From an uncultured Paracoccaceae bacterium (GTDB lineage: Bacteria; Pseudomonadota; Alphaproteobacteria; Rhodobacterales; Rhodobacteraceae), in assembly GCA_947503775.1 (NCBI GenBank), contig CANNFE010000007.1:1-64000 (forward strand): DNA of 64,000 nt, given 5' to 3'. The notes below the pieces were generated by a model, which had not been told where the DNA came from, ran no database searches, and worked only from the letters and a program-made list of their open reading frames with translations. A program made the translations under genes and the position numbers. Below, one piece after another: positions 16,860 to 24,779 of this stretch (positions within the stretch are counted from its first letter, which is position 1; each line of letters begins with the position of its first letter).

Positions 16860-17738
16860 TTAAGCGAAGAAGTGGTGCACCTCGCGCGATTGACCTTCGA
16901 GGTTCTTGCGCATCTTGCCGAAGGCCGCTGCCTCGAGCTGGCGGACGCGTTCCTTGGACAGGCCAAGCTCGTTGCCGAGGCTTTCGAGCGTGCGGGGATC
17001 GTCGCGCAGCTTGCGCTCGCGGACGATGAATTGCTCGCGCTCGTTCAGGGAGGAGAGCGCCGTGACGAGCCAGTTGCGCAGGCATTCGGTGTCGTGGCTG
17101 TGTTCGACATTCTCGGCGGCCTGCTGACTGTCGTCTTCAAGCGCGTCGATCCATTCGCGGCCCTCATCCTCGGTCGATTGCGTGGCGTTGAGCGAATAGT
17201 CCGAACCGGAAAGACGCCCCTCCATCATCTCGACATCATGAAGCGGCACGCCGACCTCGGTCGCGATCAGCTGGCGCATCTGGTGGCGATCCAGCGCCTC
17301 GCCCGAGGACGCCGCTTCACGCTCGAGACGGGCCTGAACGCGCCGCATGTTGAAAAAGAGCGATTTCTGCGACGAGGTCGATCCGGTGCGGACCATGGAC
17401 CAGTTGCGCATCACGTAATCCTGGATGGACGCCTTGATCCACCAGACCGCATAGGTCGAAAAGCGCACGCCGCGATCGGGATCGAATTTGTCGGCCGCCT
17501 TCATGAGGCCTAATGAGGCCTCCTGAATGAGGTCGTTCATCGGTGCCCCGTAGCGCTTGAACTTTGCCGCCATCGAAATGGCCAGCCGCATATAGGCAGT
17601 GATCAGGCGGTGCAGCGACTTTTCGCAGCGCTCGTCGCGCCAGGCATAGGCCAAGCGCAGCTCTGTCTCTGCGTCCAGAAGCTCTGCCTTCATGGCGCGG
17701 CGGGAGAGGGATTGATCGTAGGTTCCATCGAATGCCAT
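16860..17738 (-). CDS. RNA polymerase sigma factor RpoH, class II type
   Basis: A 292-aa sigma-32 family factor. Region 2 carries LIQEASLGLMKAADKFDP and the RFSTYAVWWIKASIQDYVMRN -10 recognition helix. Region 4 has the ERDDP-like REQFIVRERKL and a helix-turn-helix LGNELGLSKERVRQLE. The sequence resembles RpoH-II of Rhodobacter, which with RpoE responds to singlet oxygen and oxidative stress (known in that genus). The upstream promoter at 17791-17820 supports this assignment. Confidence 0.9.
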   Translation of the reverse strand: MAFDGTYDQSLSRRAMKAELLDAETELRLAYAWRDERCEKSLHRLITAYMRLAISMAAKFKRYGAPMNDLIQEASLGLMKAADKFDPDRGVRFSTYAVWWIKASIQDYVMRNWSMVRTGSTSSQKSLFFNMRRVQARLEREAASSGEALDRHQMRQLIATEVGVPLHDVEMMEGRLSGSDYSLNATQSTEDEGREWIDALEDDSQQAAENVEHSHDTECLRNWLVTALSSLNEREQFIVRERKLRDDPRTLESLGNELGLSKERVRQLEAAAFGKMRKNLEGQSREVHHFFA

Positions 17739-17790
17739 GGGCTATCCTCACTGTGATGACCGCATCGTCGCTATCACTCGCGATACACTC

Positions 17791-17820
17791 ATGTTACGAC
17801 GGTCAAACCCAGCTGGATCA
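17791..17820 (-). promoter_or_regulatory. Sigma-E (RpoE/ChrR)-type promoter of rpoH-II
   Basis: On the minus strand TGATCC (17815-17820) and TAACAT (17791-17796) are separated by exactly 18 nt. The Rhodobacter sigma-E consensus is TGATCC-N18-TAAGA (established knowledge, recalled). This places transcription start about 47 nt before the rpoH-II ATG. The RpoE target role of rpoH-II is known in Rhodobacter sphaeroides. Confidence 0.7.
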
Positions 17821-17834
17821 ATAAAGTTGCGTGG

Positions 17835-18356
17835 ATGGCGTTGCAAAAGTTCACTTTGGTTCTAGGCGGGGCCGCCTCGGGCAAGTCTGTATTCGCCGAA
17901 GCGCTCGCGGAAGCCTCAGAAAAACAAAAGATCTACGTGGCCACTGCCCAATTTATAGACGCCGAACTAAGCGGAAGAATTTCTGATCACAAAAAGCGGC
18001 GCGGCGCGGAATGGACGACGGTCGAGGCGCCGATCGCGCTGGCGGAGGCGATCTTAAGCGCGCCGGACGCGGCCCTGGTTCTGGTCGATTGCGCGACGCT
18101 GTGGCTGACCAATCTGATGCTCGCCGAAGAGGATCACGAGGACGCTGAGGAAGCGGTGCTGGGCGCGGTGCGCGCCCATGGGGGGCCGGTCCTGATCGTT
18201 AGCAACGATGTGAGCGGCGGTGTCATCCCCGAGACGTCGCTGGGGCGACGGTTTCAGCGGGCGCAGGGCGGGCTAAACCAGAGGCTCGCGGCCGAGGCGG
18301 ATCTGGTCGTGATGGTCACGGCGGGGCTTCCGGTGGTGCTGAAAGGGCAGCTTTGA
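17835..18356 (+). CDS. cobU: Adenosylcobinamide kinase / GMP transferase
   Basis: A 173-aa cobalamin biosynthesis enzyme (CobU/CobP) that phosphorylates adenosylcobinamide and transfers GMP to it. The P-loop is LVLGGAASGKSVFAEALA; other family motifs are YVATAQFIDAELSGRI, HKKRRGAEW and VSNDVSGGVIPETSLGRRF. It overlaps the following phosphatase by 4 bp (ATGA), consistent with a small cob operon. No cobalamin riboswitch was seen in the 96-bp upstream gap. Confidence 0.93.
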   Translation: MALQKFTLVLGGAASGKSVFAEALAEASEKQKIYVATAQFIDAELSGRISDHKKRRGAEWTTVEAPIALAEAILSAPDAALVLVDCATLWLTNLMLAEEDHEDAEEAVLGAVRAHGGPVLIVSNDVSGGVIPETSLGRRFQRAQGGLNQRLAAEADLVVMVTAGLPVVLKGQL

Positions 18357-18931
18357 TGAGCCGGGTATGGCTGGTGCGTCACGGACCGACCCATGCCAAG
18401 ACGATGATCGGCTGGACGGACCGGCCCGCCGATCTGAGCGATGCGGCGGCTTTGGATCGGCTGGGCGCGGCCTTGCCCGAAGCGGCGGAGGTCGTGTCGT
18501 CGGATCTGTCCCGCGCCGTTGCGACGGCGGACCGGATCGGCGGGACACGCGCGCGCAGGTCCCACCGGGAGGAGCTGAGGGAGATCCATTTCGGCGCCTG
18601 GGAGGATCGCAGTTTCGCCGAAATCGATGCAGAGACTCCGGGCGAGATCCGCGCCTTTTGGGAGACGCCGGGAGCGGTGCGCGCGCCAGGCGGTGAGAGC
18701 TGGGACGATCTGACCGCACGGGTGACGGCGGGGATCGACACAGAACTGGAGCGCGGCGCGGAAGATCTGATCGTCGTCTGCCATTTCGGGGCGATCCTGA
18801 CGCAGGTGCAGCGGGCGCTCGATCTGACGGCGCAGGCGGCGTTTCGCATGAAGATCGATCCGCTCTCGGTCACGCTGCTGGAGCGGCATGGCTCGGGCTG
18901 GTCGGTCGGCTTCGTGAACCGGCTGCCCTGA
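18353..18931 (+). CDS. Histidine phosphatase family protein (CobC-like)
   Basis: A 192-aa phosphoglycerate-mutase-fold phosphatase. The catalytic RHG motif occurs in LVRHGPTHAKT at the N-terminus; the second histidine is in VVCHFGAILTQ. The overlap with cobU suggests alpha-ribazole phosphatase activity in cobalamin synthesis (CobC). This is inferred from context, since the family is broad. Confidence 0.82.
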   Translation: MMSRVWLVRHGPTHAKTMIGWTDRPADLSDAAALDRLGAALPEAAEVVSSDLSRAVATADRIGGTRARRSHREELREIHFGAWEDRSFAEIDAETPGEIRAFWETPGAVRAPGGESWDDLTARVTAGIDTELERGAEDLIVVCHFGAILTQVQRALDLTAQAAFRMKIDPLSVTLLERHGSGWSVGFVNRLP

Positions 18932-19006
18932 GCCATCACGAAACGCGATGAGGCGGCGCACGATCTTTCGTTTGTGCCCCAAGGGCGCGCCGCGCAGTAT
19001 CGGCGG

Positions 19007-19675
19007 ATGAGCTATCATCTTATTCTGGGCGACCGCGCCTATTCGAGCTGGTCCCTGCGGGCCTGGCTGCTTGTTCACCGATGGCAGATCGATGCCGAGA
19101 TCTCTTATGTTTCGTTCCTGAGCCGGGATGTGGAGGCGCAGCTGGCGAAGGCCGCCCCGTCCCGGACTGTGCCGACGCTGGTGCTGGGGGACGGAACGGC
19201 CGTTTGGGATTCGCTGGCCGTCGCCGAAACGCTGGCCGAGGCGCATCCACAGGTCTGGCCCGAGGATCCATCCGCCCGGGCCGTTGCGCGGTCGCTGGCC
19301 GCCGAGATGCATTCTGGGTTCGGGGCGCTGCGCGAGATCTGCCCGATGAACCTGCGGGTCGCCTATCACGACTGGGATCCGGGGGCTGGCGTGGTCGCAG
19401 ATCTGCGGCGGCTCGAGCGGATCTGGGATCATGCGCTGGACCGGTTCGGTGGCCCGTGGCTTTGCGGGGCGTATAGTGCGGCGGATGCCTTTTATGCACC
19501 CGTGGCCGCGCGGATTGCAGGCTATGGGCTGGACGTGTCGGAGAGCGCGGCAGCTTACGTGCGCGCGCATCTGGAAGAGCCGTCGTTCCGGGCCTGGCGC
19601 GAGATGGCGCTGACCGAAGGGCCGGATCTGCCGTGGTATGCGCGGAACTATCCGCAGGTCGACTGGCCCGGCTGA
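19007..19675 (+). CDS. Glutathione S-transferase family protein
   Basis: A 222-aa GST. The N-terminal thioredoxin-like domain starts YHLILGDRAYSSWSLRAWLL, with the SSWS serine region typical of this bacterial subfamily; SRTVPTLVLGDG holds the cis-proline; the alpha-helical domain follows. The chosen ATG at 19007 places the fold at the N-terminus; a frame extends 11 codons upstream. Substrate unknown. It lies 75 bp after the phosphatase gene and is probably a separate transcription unit. Confidence 0.88.
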   Translation: MSYHLILGDRAYSSWSLRAWLLVHRWQIDAEISYVSFLSRDVEAQLAKAAPSRTVPTLVLGDGTAVWDSLAVAETLAEAHPQVWPEDPSARAVARSLAAEMHSGFGALREICPMNLRVAYHDWDPGAGVVADLRRLERIWDHALDRFGGPWLCGAYSAADAFYAPVAARIAGYGLDVSESAAAYVRAHLEEPSFRAWREMALTEGPDLPWYARNYPQVDWPG

Positions 19676-19767
19676 TCCTGCGGGCGTCCATGGATCCTAT
19701 TGGCGTTTACCATTCCTAAACCCTCTTCGCGCTAGGTCCGTTAACCATAGCAGAAGGAGGATACGGG

Positions 19768-21279
19768 ATGACCGCCTTGGCCTATACGGTGGCCTTTGAG
19801 GGGGTCGAAGCGCGCCTCGTCGAGGTGCAATGCGCGGTCACGCCCGGCATGCCGGCCTTTTCCATCGTGGGACTGCCCAACAAGGCCGTCAGCGAAGCCA
19901 AGGAGCGGGTGCGCGCGGCGATGACGGCGATGAACCTCGCGCTGCCGGCCAAACGGATCACCGTGAACCTATCGCCCGCGGATCTGCCCAAGGATGGCTC
20001 GCATTTCGATCTGCCGATTGCCCTGGCGCTCTTGGCCGCGATCGATGTTCTCCCGCGCGAGGATGTCGCAGGCGCGGTCGCCTTGGGAGAACTGTCGCTC
20101 GATGGCTCGCTGGTGCCGGTGATCGGAGCCTTGCCCGCTGCGATGGCCGCCGCCGAGGAGGACCGGATGCTGCTCTGTCCGCGCGCCTGCGGACCCGAAG
20201 CCGCCTGGGTGGGCGCCTGCGCGGTGATCGGCGCGGGATCTCTGGGCGAGGTCGTGCGGCATTTCACCGGGCAGCAGGTGCTGACCCCGGCCGAGCCGGG
20301 CGAGGTGACGCTGGAGCGGACCGGGCCTTGCATGCGCGATGTCAAAGGCCAGGAGCGCGCGAAACGGGCGCTCGAGATCGCGGCGGCGGGGCGGCACCAT
20401 GCGCTGCTGATCGGAACGCCGGGATCGGGCAAGTCGATGATGGCCAAACGGCTGCCCGGGATCCTGCCTCCTTTGACGGCGGCCGAGGCGCTGGAGACGT
20501 CAATGGTGCATTCGCTGTCGGGGCTGCTGGATGAAGGCGGGATCAGCCGGGCGCGTCCGTTTCGCGATCCGCATCACACGGCCTCGCAGGCCGCGATCAT
20601 CGGCGGCGGGCGCGGCGCGAAGCCCGGCGAGATCAGCCTGGCGCATAACGGGGTGCTGTTTCTGGACGAGTTCCCCGAATTTCCCCGGCAGGTACTCGAG
20701 ACGCTGCGCCAGCCGATCGAAACCGGAGAGGTCATGGTGGCGCGGGCCAATGCGCATATCCATTATCCCTGCCGGTTCATGCTGGTGGCAGCCGCAAATC
20801 CCTGCCGCTGCGGTTATCTGAGCGATCCGGCGCGGGCCTGCGCAAGGGTGCCGGGCTGCGGGGAAGATTACATGGGCAAGATCTCGGGGCCGCTGATGGA
20901 TCGGTTCGATCTGAGGGTGGACGTGCCGCCGGTGGCCTTTGCCGATCTGGATCTGCCGGATGACGGGGATCCGTCGGAGGTGATCGCGGCACGGGTCGCG
21001 ACGGCGCGCGATGTGCAGGCGGCGCGGTATGGCGGATTGGACGGGGTTCGCGTGAACGCGGATCTGGAAGGGACCGCTTTGGAGGAGATGGCGACGCCCG
21101 ATGCGGACGGGCGCGCGCTTCTCTCGACGGTGGCCGAGCGGTTCGGGCTGTCGGCCCGCGGCTATCACCGGGTGCTGCGTGTGGCGCGGACAATTGCGGA
21201 TCTGGCGGGTTCAGAGAACGTGCGAAGGCCCCATGTGGCCGAAGCGGTGAGCTACCGCGTCAGCTCTGCCGTGCCGTGA
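19768..21279 (+). CDS. comM: YifB/ComM family Mg-chelatase-like AAA+ ATPase
   Basis: A 503-aa protein with an N-terminal LonC-like domain ([19 protein letters not shown]), an AAA+ core with Walker [22 protein letters not shown] (about 217) and an Mg-chelatase C-terminal part with cysteines ([13 protein letters not shown]). ComM is a hexameric helicase that promotes branch migration in natural transformation. The AGAAGGAGG ribosome site upstream supports the start. It overlaps the convergent gshB by 20 bp. The competence role in this organism is inferred. Confidence 0.93.
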   Translation: MTALAYTVAFEGVEARLVEVQCAVTPGMPAFSIVGLPNKAVSEAKERVRAAMTAMNLALPAKRITVNLSPADLPKDGSHFDLPIALALLAAIDVLPREDVAGAVALGELSLDGSLVPVIGALPAAMAAAEEDRMLLCPRACGPEAAWVGACAVIGAGSLGEVVRHFTGQQVLTPAEPGEVTLERTGPCMRDVKGQERAKRALEIAAAGRHHALLIGTPGSGKSMMAKRLPGILPPLTAAEALETSMVHSLSGLLDEGGISRARPFRDPHHTASQAAIIGGGRGAKPGEISLAHNGVLFLDEFPEFPRQVLETLRQPIETGEVMVARANAHIHYPCRFMLVAAANPCRCGYLSDPARACARVPGCGEDYMGKISGPLMDRFDLRVDVPPVAFADLDLPDDGDPSEVIAARVATARDVQAARYGGLDGVRVNADLEGTALEEMATPDADGRALLSTVAERFGLSARGYHRVLRVARTIADLAGSENVRRPHVAEAVSYRVSSAVP

Positions 21280-22213
21280 GGCGGCGGTCGATCGCGTCCC
21301 AGATCTGGCCTGCGATATTGACGTTGTCGAAGCGTTCCAGCTCTTGGATGCCGGTCGGGGAGGTTACATTGATCTCCGTCAGGTAGTCGCCGATCACGTC
21401 GATGCCGACGAAGACCTGACCCTTTTCCTTCAGAAGCGGGCCGATGGCTGCGCAGATCTCGCGGTCGCGGTCTGTGAGGCTCGAGGGTTCGGGGCGGCCG
21501 CCGACATGCATGTTCGAGCGCGTCTCGCCCGAGGCGGGGACGCGGTTGATGGCCCCGACGGGCGCGCCATCGACGAGGATGATGCGCTTGTCGCCCTTGC
21601 TGACATCGGGGAGGAACTGCTGGGCGATCAGCGGCTCGGAATTGAGGCCGCTGAAAAGCTCGTGGAGCGAGGCGAGGTTGCTGTCGCCACGGGCCAGCTT
21701 GAAGACGCCCGCACCCCCATTGCCGTAGAGCGGTTTGAGGATCATGTCGCCGTGACGCTCGCGAAAGCGGCGCAGGGTCGCCAGATCGCGGGCGATGGTG
21801 GTGGCGGGGATGAGGTCCGGAAAGTCGAGAACGAGCAGCTTTTCGGGGAAGTTGCGCACCCAGAAAGGATCGTTGACGACGAGGGTCTGGTCCCTGAGCC
21901 GGTCCAGCAGATGGGTCGTGGTGATATAGCCCATGTCGAAGGGCGGATCCTGGCGCAGCCAAACGACGTCGAACTCGGTCAGCGCGCGATGCTCCACCTC
22001 GCCGAACGTGACATGGTTGCCGCGCTCGCGGCGCAGGATGGTGGGCCGTCCGGTCGCGGTGATCGTTCCGTCCTCGAAGGCGAGGGCATCGGGGGTGTAG
22101 GTAAAGATCTCATGACCGCGCAACTGGGCCTCTTCGGCGAGGCGAAAGCTGCTGTCGGCCTCGATATCGACGGCTTCGATCGGGTCCATCTGGAAGGCGA
22201 TCTTGAGGGGCAT
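21260..22213 (-). CDS. gshB: Glutathione synthetase
   Basis: A 317-aa ATP-grasp enzyme joining gamma-glutamylcysteine and glycine. The N-terminus [13 protein letters not shown] is typical of Gsh[45 protein letters not shown] and the C-terminal [14 protein letters not shown] match family motifs. A second ATG at 22222 has a GGAG too close, so 22213 is preferred. Last gene of a minus-strand rsmI-yraN-gshB cluster. Confidence 0.94.
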   Translation of the reverse strand: MPLKIAFQMDPIEAVDIEADSSFRLAEEAQLRGHEIFTYTPDALAFEDGTITATGRPTILRRERGNHVTFGEVEHRALTEFDVVWLRQDPPFDMGYITTTHLLDRLRDQTLVVNDPFWVRNFPEKLLVLDFPDLIPATTIARDLATLRRFRERHGDMILKPLYGNGGAGVFKLARGDSNLASLHELFSGLNSEPLIAQQFLPDVSKGDKRIILVDGAPVGAINRVPASGETRSNMHVGGRPEPSSLTDRDREICAAIGPLLKEKGQVFVGIDVIGDYLTEINVTSPTGIQELERFDNVNIAGQIWDAIDRRLTARQS

Positions 22214-22281
22214 TGCAGGCATTCTCCATCCGGGACCGGGTTTGGGTCTAGATGGCGCAGCGGCCTGCCGCTGGCAATGGT

Positions 22282-22662
22282 CTAGGCTTCGCCGAACGCA
22301 TTCTCGAGGATGCGGACATCGCCAATCCCGTCGACCAGCGCCACATCGAAGCGCATGTCGGTGAGCAGGCCGCGCGGCTCGTTGCCCGCGAATTCGCTGG
22401 CGGTCGCGCATATCCGTTCCATCTGCCGCGCGCCGACACGGGCGACGGCGCTGTCGAAACTGCGGCTTTTCTTGACCTCCACGAAGATGAGACCGTCCTG
22501 AGCCGGATCGCGCAGGATCAGGTCGATCTCGCCGATGCTGCCGCGCCAGCGACGCGCCGCGATCTCGCAGCCGCGGCGCCGATAGCGGGCCACGACCGTC
22601 TCTTCGGCGGCGGCGCCTGCCGCGTAAGAGGTCTTGCCGCGATGTGCCTTTTGCGTGTTCAT
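22282..22662 (-). CDS. YraN family protein (UPF0102)
   Basis: A 126-aa endonuclease-like protein. It has the YraN core: [33 protein letters not shown] is spread over residues 18-50, with the GEIDLI and FVEVKKS motifs matching a PD-(D/E)xK nuclease fold (D, E-x-K). Its biochemical role is unproven. The start overlaps the rsmI stop by 4 bp (ATGA), so translation is coupled. rsmI-yraN-gshB is a common order in alphaproteobacteria. Confidence 0.88.
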   Translation of the reverse strand: MNTQKAHRGKTSYAAGAAAEETVVARYRRRGCEIAARRWRGSIGEIDLILRDPAQDGLIFVEVKKSRSFDSAVARVGARQMERICATASEFAGNEPRGLLTDMRFDVALVDGIGDVRILENAFGEA

Positions 22663-23519
22663 TCGTCTTTCTCCAGTCCCAAAGCGGCCTGATACACCTC
22701 CCGCCTGGGCAATCCGTAGCTTCCCGCGACCAGCGTGGCCGCATCCTTGATGCGCAGCGTCTTCATCGCCTCGCGGAGCGCCGCCTCGATCTCGGCCGGG
22801 TCGGCAGCCGATTGGCGAGCGCGGTCGATCAGAACGACTACCTCTCCCTTGACGGAGCGGTCCGAGAACTGGTCTGCAAGATCGCCCAGAGATCCGCGCG
22901 CGATCTCTTCGAACTTTTTCGTCAGCTCCCGGCAGACCGCCGCCTGCCGATCCGCCCCTAACGTATCGCGCGCATCCCTTAACATATCATTTAGCCGCTT
23001 TGGGCTTTCGTAAAAGACCAGCGTTCCGGGGACCGGCGACAGCTCTGTCAGGGCGGTGTGCCGGGCCGCCTTCGCGTTCGGAAGAAAGCCTCCGAAGAAA
23101 AAGCGGTCGGTGGGAAGGCCGCCGACCGTCAGCGCGGCCAGAACGGCAGAGGGGCCCGGAACGGAGATGACCGGCAGCCGCGCCTCGCCGGCGGCGCGGG
23201 CCAGGGCGAAGCCGGGATCGGCGATGAGCGGCGTTCCGGCCTCGGACATGTAGGCAACCGAGCGGCCCTCGGCAATCTGCGACAGGAGGCGCTGGCGGAC
23301 CACATCGGCGCTGTGATCGTGATAGGCGATGAGCGGGCGGTCCCCCAGGGGGATGCCGTGAATGTCCATCAATTTGCGGCTCGTGCGGGTGTCTTCGGAG
23401 GAAATCACATCGGCGCTGGCCAGCACGTCGAGGGCGCGCAGCGTGATGTCCCGCGCGGTTCCGATGGGCGTTGCGACAAGGTAAAGCCCGGCGGAGAGTG
23501 GCTTGGTGCCGTAATTCAT
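22659..23519 (-). CDS. rsmI: 16S rRNA 2'-O-ribose C1402 methyltransferase
   Basis: A 286-aa TP-methylase. Motifs: [23 protein letters not shown] at the N-terminus, [26 protein letters not shown] and VFYESPKRL. It methylates C1402 of the ribosomal P site. First gene of the minus-strand cluster. It diverges from the lipoprotein gene at 23616 with a 96-bp shared upstream region. Confidence 0.94.
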   Translation of the reverse strand: MNYGTKPLSAGLYLVATPIGTARDITLRALDVLASADVISSEDTRTSRKLMDIHGIPLGDRPLIAYHDHSADVVRQRLLSQIAEGRSVAYMSEAGTPLIADPGFALARAAGEARLPVISVPGPSAVLAALTVGGLPTDRFFFGGFLPNAKAARHTALTELSPVPGTLVFYESPKRLNDMLRDARDTLGADRQAAVCRELTKKFEEIARGSLGDLADQFSDRSVKGEVVVLIDRARQSAADPAEIEAALREAMKTLRIKDAATLVAGSYGLPRREVYQAALGLEKDE

Positions 23520-23615
23520 GACTCGACCGCTCCGCCCTCTTGCTTATTATCCGCTCTGCGTGAAAAGTCGCCGGATGCGCGCGCCGCAGCCAGGTCCTGC
23601 AAGGAGAGATCGCCC

Positions 23616-24779
23616 ATGATTGCCCGTTTCCAGACAGCTCGCAAGATGCTGCTTCGCCTCTTTGCCGCCTTTGTCCTGATCGGGCTCGCCGCCTGTGCGC
23701 CGCTTGAAACCGGGGGCGGCGGTGGGGCTGTCGATCCGAACGCGCCGGTGCGCGTGGCGCTGCTGGTGCCGGGCGGATCTGGGTCCGGAACGGATGCCCT
23801 TTTGGCCAGCAATCTGGAGAACGCGGCGCGGCTTGCCATCAGGGATCTGAACGGCGCGCGGATCGATCTTCAGGTCTATAACACGGCCGGCCGCCCCGGC
23901 ACGGCCGCGAGCGCCGCCCAGCGCGCCGTCGATGAGGGCGCGCAGATCATTCTGGGCCCGCTCTTTGCCGAAGCCGCCAATGCGGCCGGTGTCGCGGTCG
24001 CCGATGAGGGCATCAACGTGCTGGCCTTCTCGAACAACACGGCGATTGCGGGCGGCAATGTCTTCGTGCTTGGGCCGACCTTCCGCAACACCGCCGACCG
24101 GCTGGTGCGCTATGGCCGACGGACGGGGGTCTCGCGCTATGTCGTGGCCCACGCCGATACCGTTCCGGGCAATACCGGACGCGATGCGATCGTCGGCGCG
24201 ATCCGTCAGAATGGCGGGACCGTATCGGCCGTTCAGAGCTATCCGCTGTCGCAGAACGGTATCCAGAGTGCGGCCGGTCCGATCGCGAATGCCGTCCAGA
24301 GCACGGGCGCGCAGGCGGTCTTTACCACGGCGGTGCCGGGCGACGAGCTGTCGCTGATCTCGACCGGCATCAGGGAGCGCGCTCCGGTGCAACTGGTGGG
24401 GCTGACGCGGTGGAACTCGGAGCCGCGCTTTCAGGCCTTGCCTGCCTTGCAGGGCGGGCTTTTTACCGTGCCGGACCAGTCGCCGCAGAACCAGTTCGAG
24501 GCGCGCTATCGCTCGGCCTATGGGCAATCCCCGCATCCGGTTGCAGGGCTGGCCTATGACGGGATCGCAGCGGTTGGCGCGCTGATCAGCTCGGGCAACC
24601 GGCAGGCGCTGAGCAGCCGGGCCCTGACCCAACGGTCGGGCTTTAGGGGAACGGGCGGCATCTTCCGTTTGCGGCCCGATGGCACTAATGAGAGGGCGCT
24701 CGCGGTTGCCGAGCTGCGCAACAATCAGGTCGTCATCCTTGACCCAGCCCCTTCCAGATTCGGCGGCGCCGGTTTCTGA
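23616..24779 (+). CDS. Penicillin-binding protein activator (LpoA-like) lipoprotein
   Basis: A 387-aa lipoprotein. Signal peptide ends LAACAP, giving a lipobox LAAC (about residue 28). After a Gly-rich linker the rest is a periplasmic binding-protein fold (RVALLVPGGSGSGTD, IILGPLFAEAANAAG), the fold shared with LpoA C-terminal domains. LpoA activates peptidoglycan synthase PBP1A in enterobacteria; here the role is inferred from the fold. An AAGGAGAG ribosome site at 23600-23608 fixes the start. Confidence 0.85.
   Translation: MIARFQTARKMLLRLFAAFVLIGLAACAPLETGGGGGAVDPNAPVRVALLVPGGSGSGTDALLASNLENAARLAIRDLNGARIDLQVYNTAGRPGTAASAAQRAVDEGAQIILGPLFAEAANAAGVAVADEGINVLAFSNNTAIAGGNVFVLGPTFRNTADRLVRYGRRTGVSRYVVAHADTVPGNTGRDAIVGAIRQNGGTVSAVQSYPLSQNGIQSAAGPIANAVQSTGAQAVFTTAVPGDELSLISTGIRERAPVQLVGLTRWNSEPRFQALPALQGGLFTVPDQSPQNQFEARYRSAYGQSPHPVAGLAYDGIAAVGALISSGNRQALSSRALTQRSGFRGTGGIFRLRPDGTNERALAVAELRNNQVVILDPAPSRFGGAGF

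Noticed and set aside
17739-17834. Cobalamin riboswitch before cobU
   Set aside because: The gap is only 96 bp, too short for the conserved B12-box structure, and is taken up by the rpoH-II promoter.
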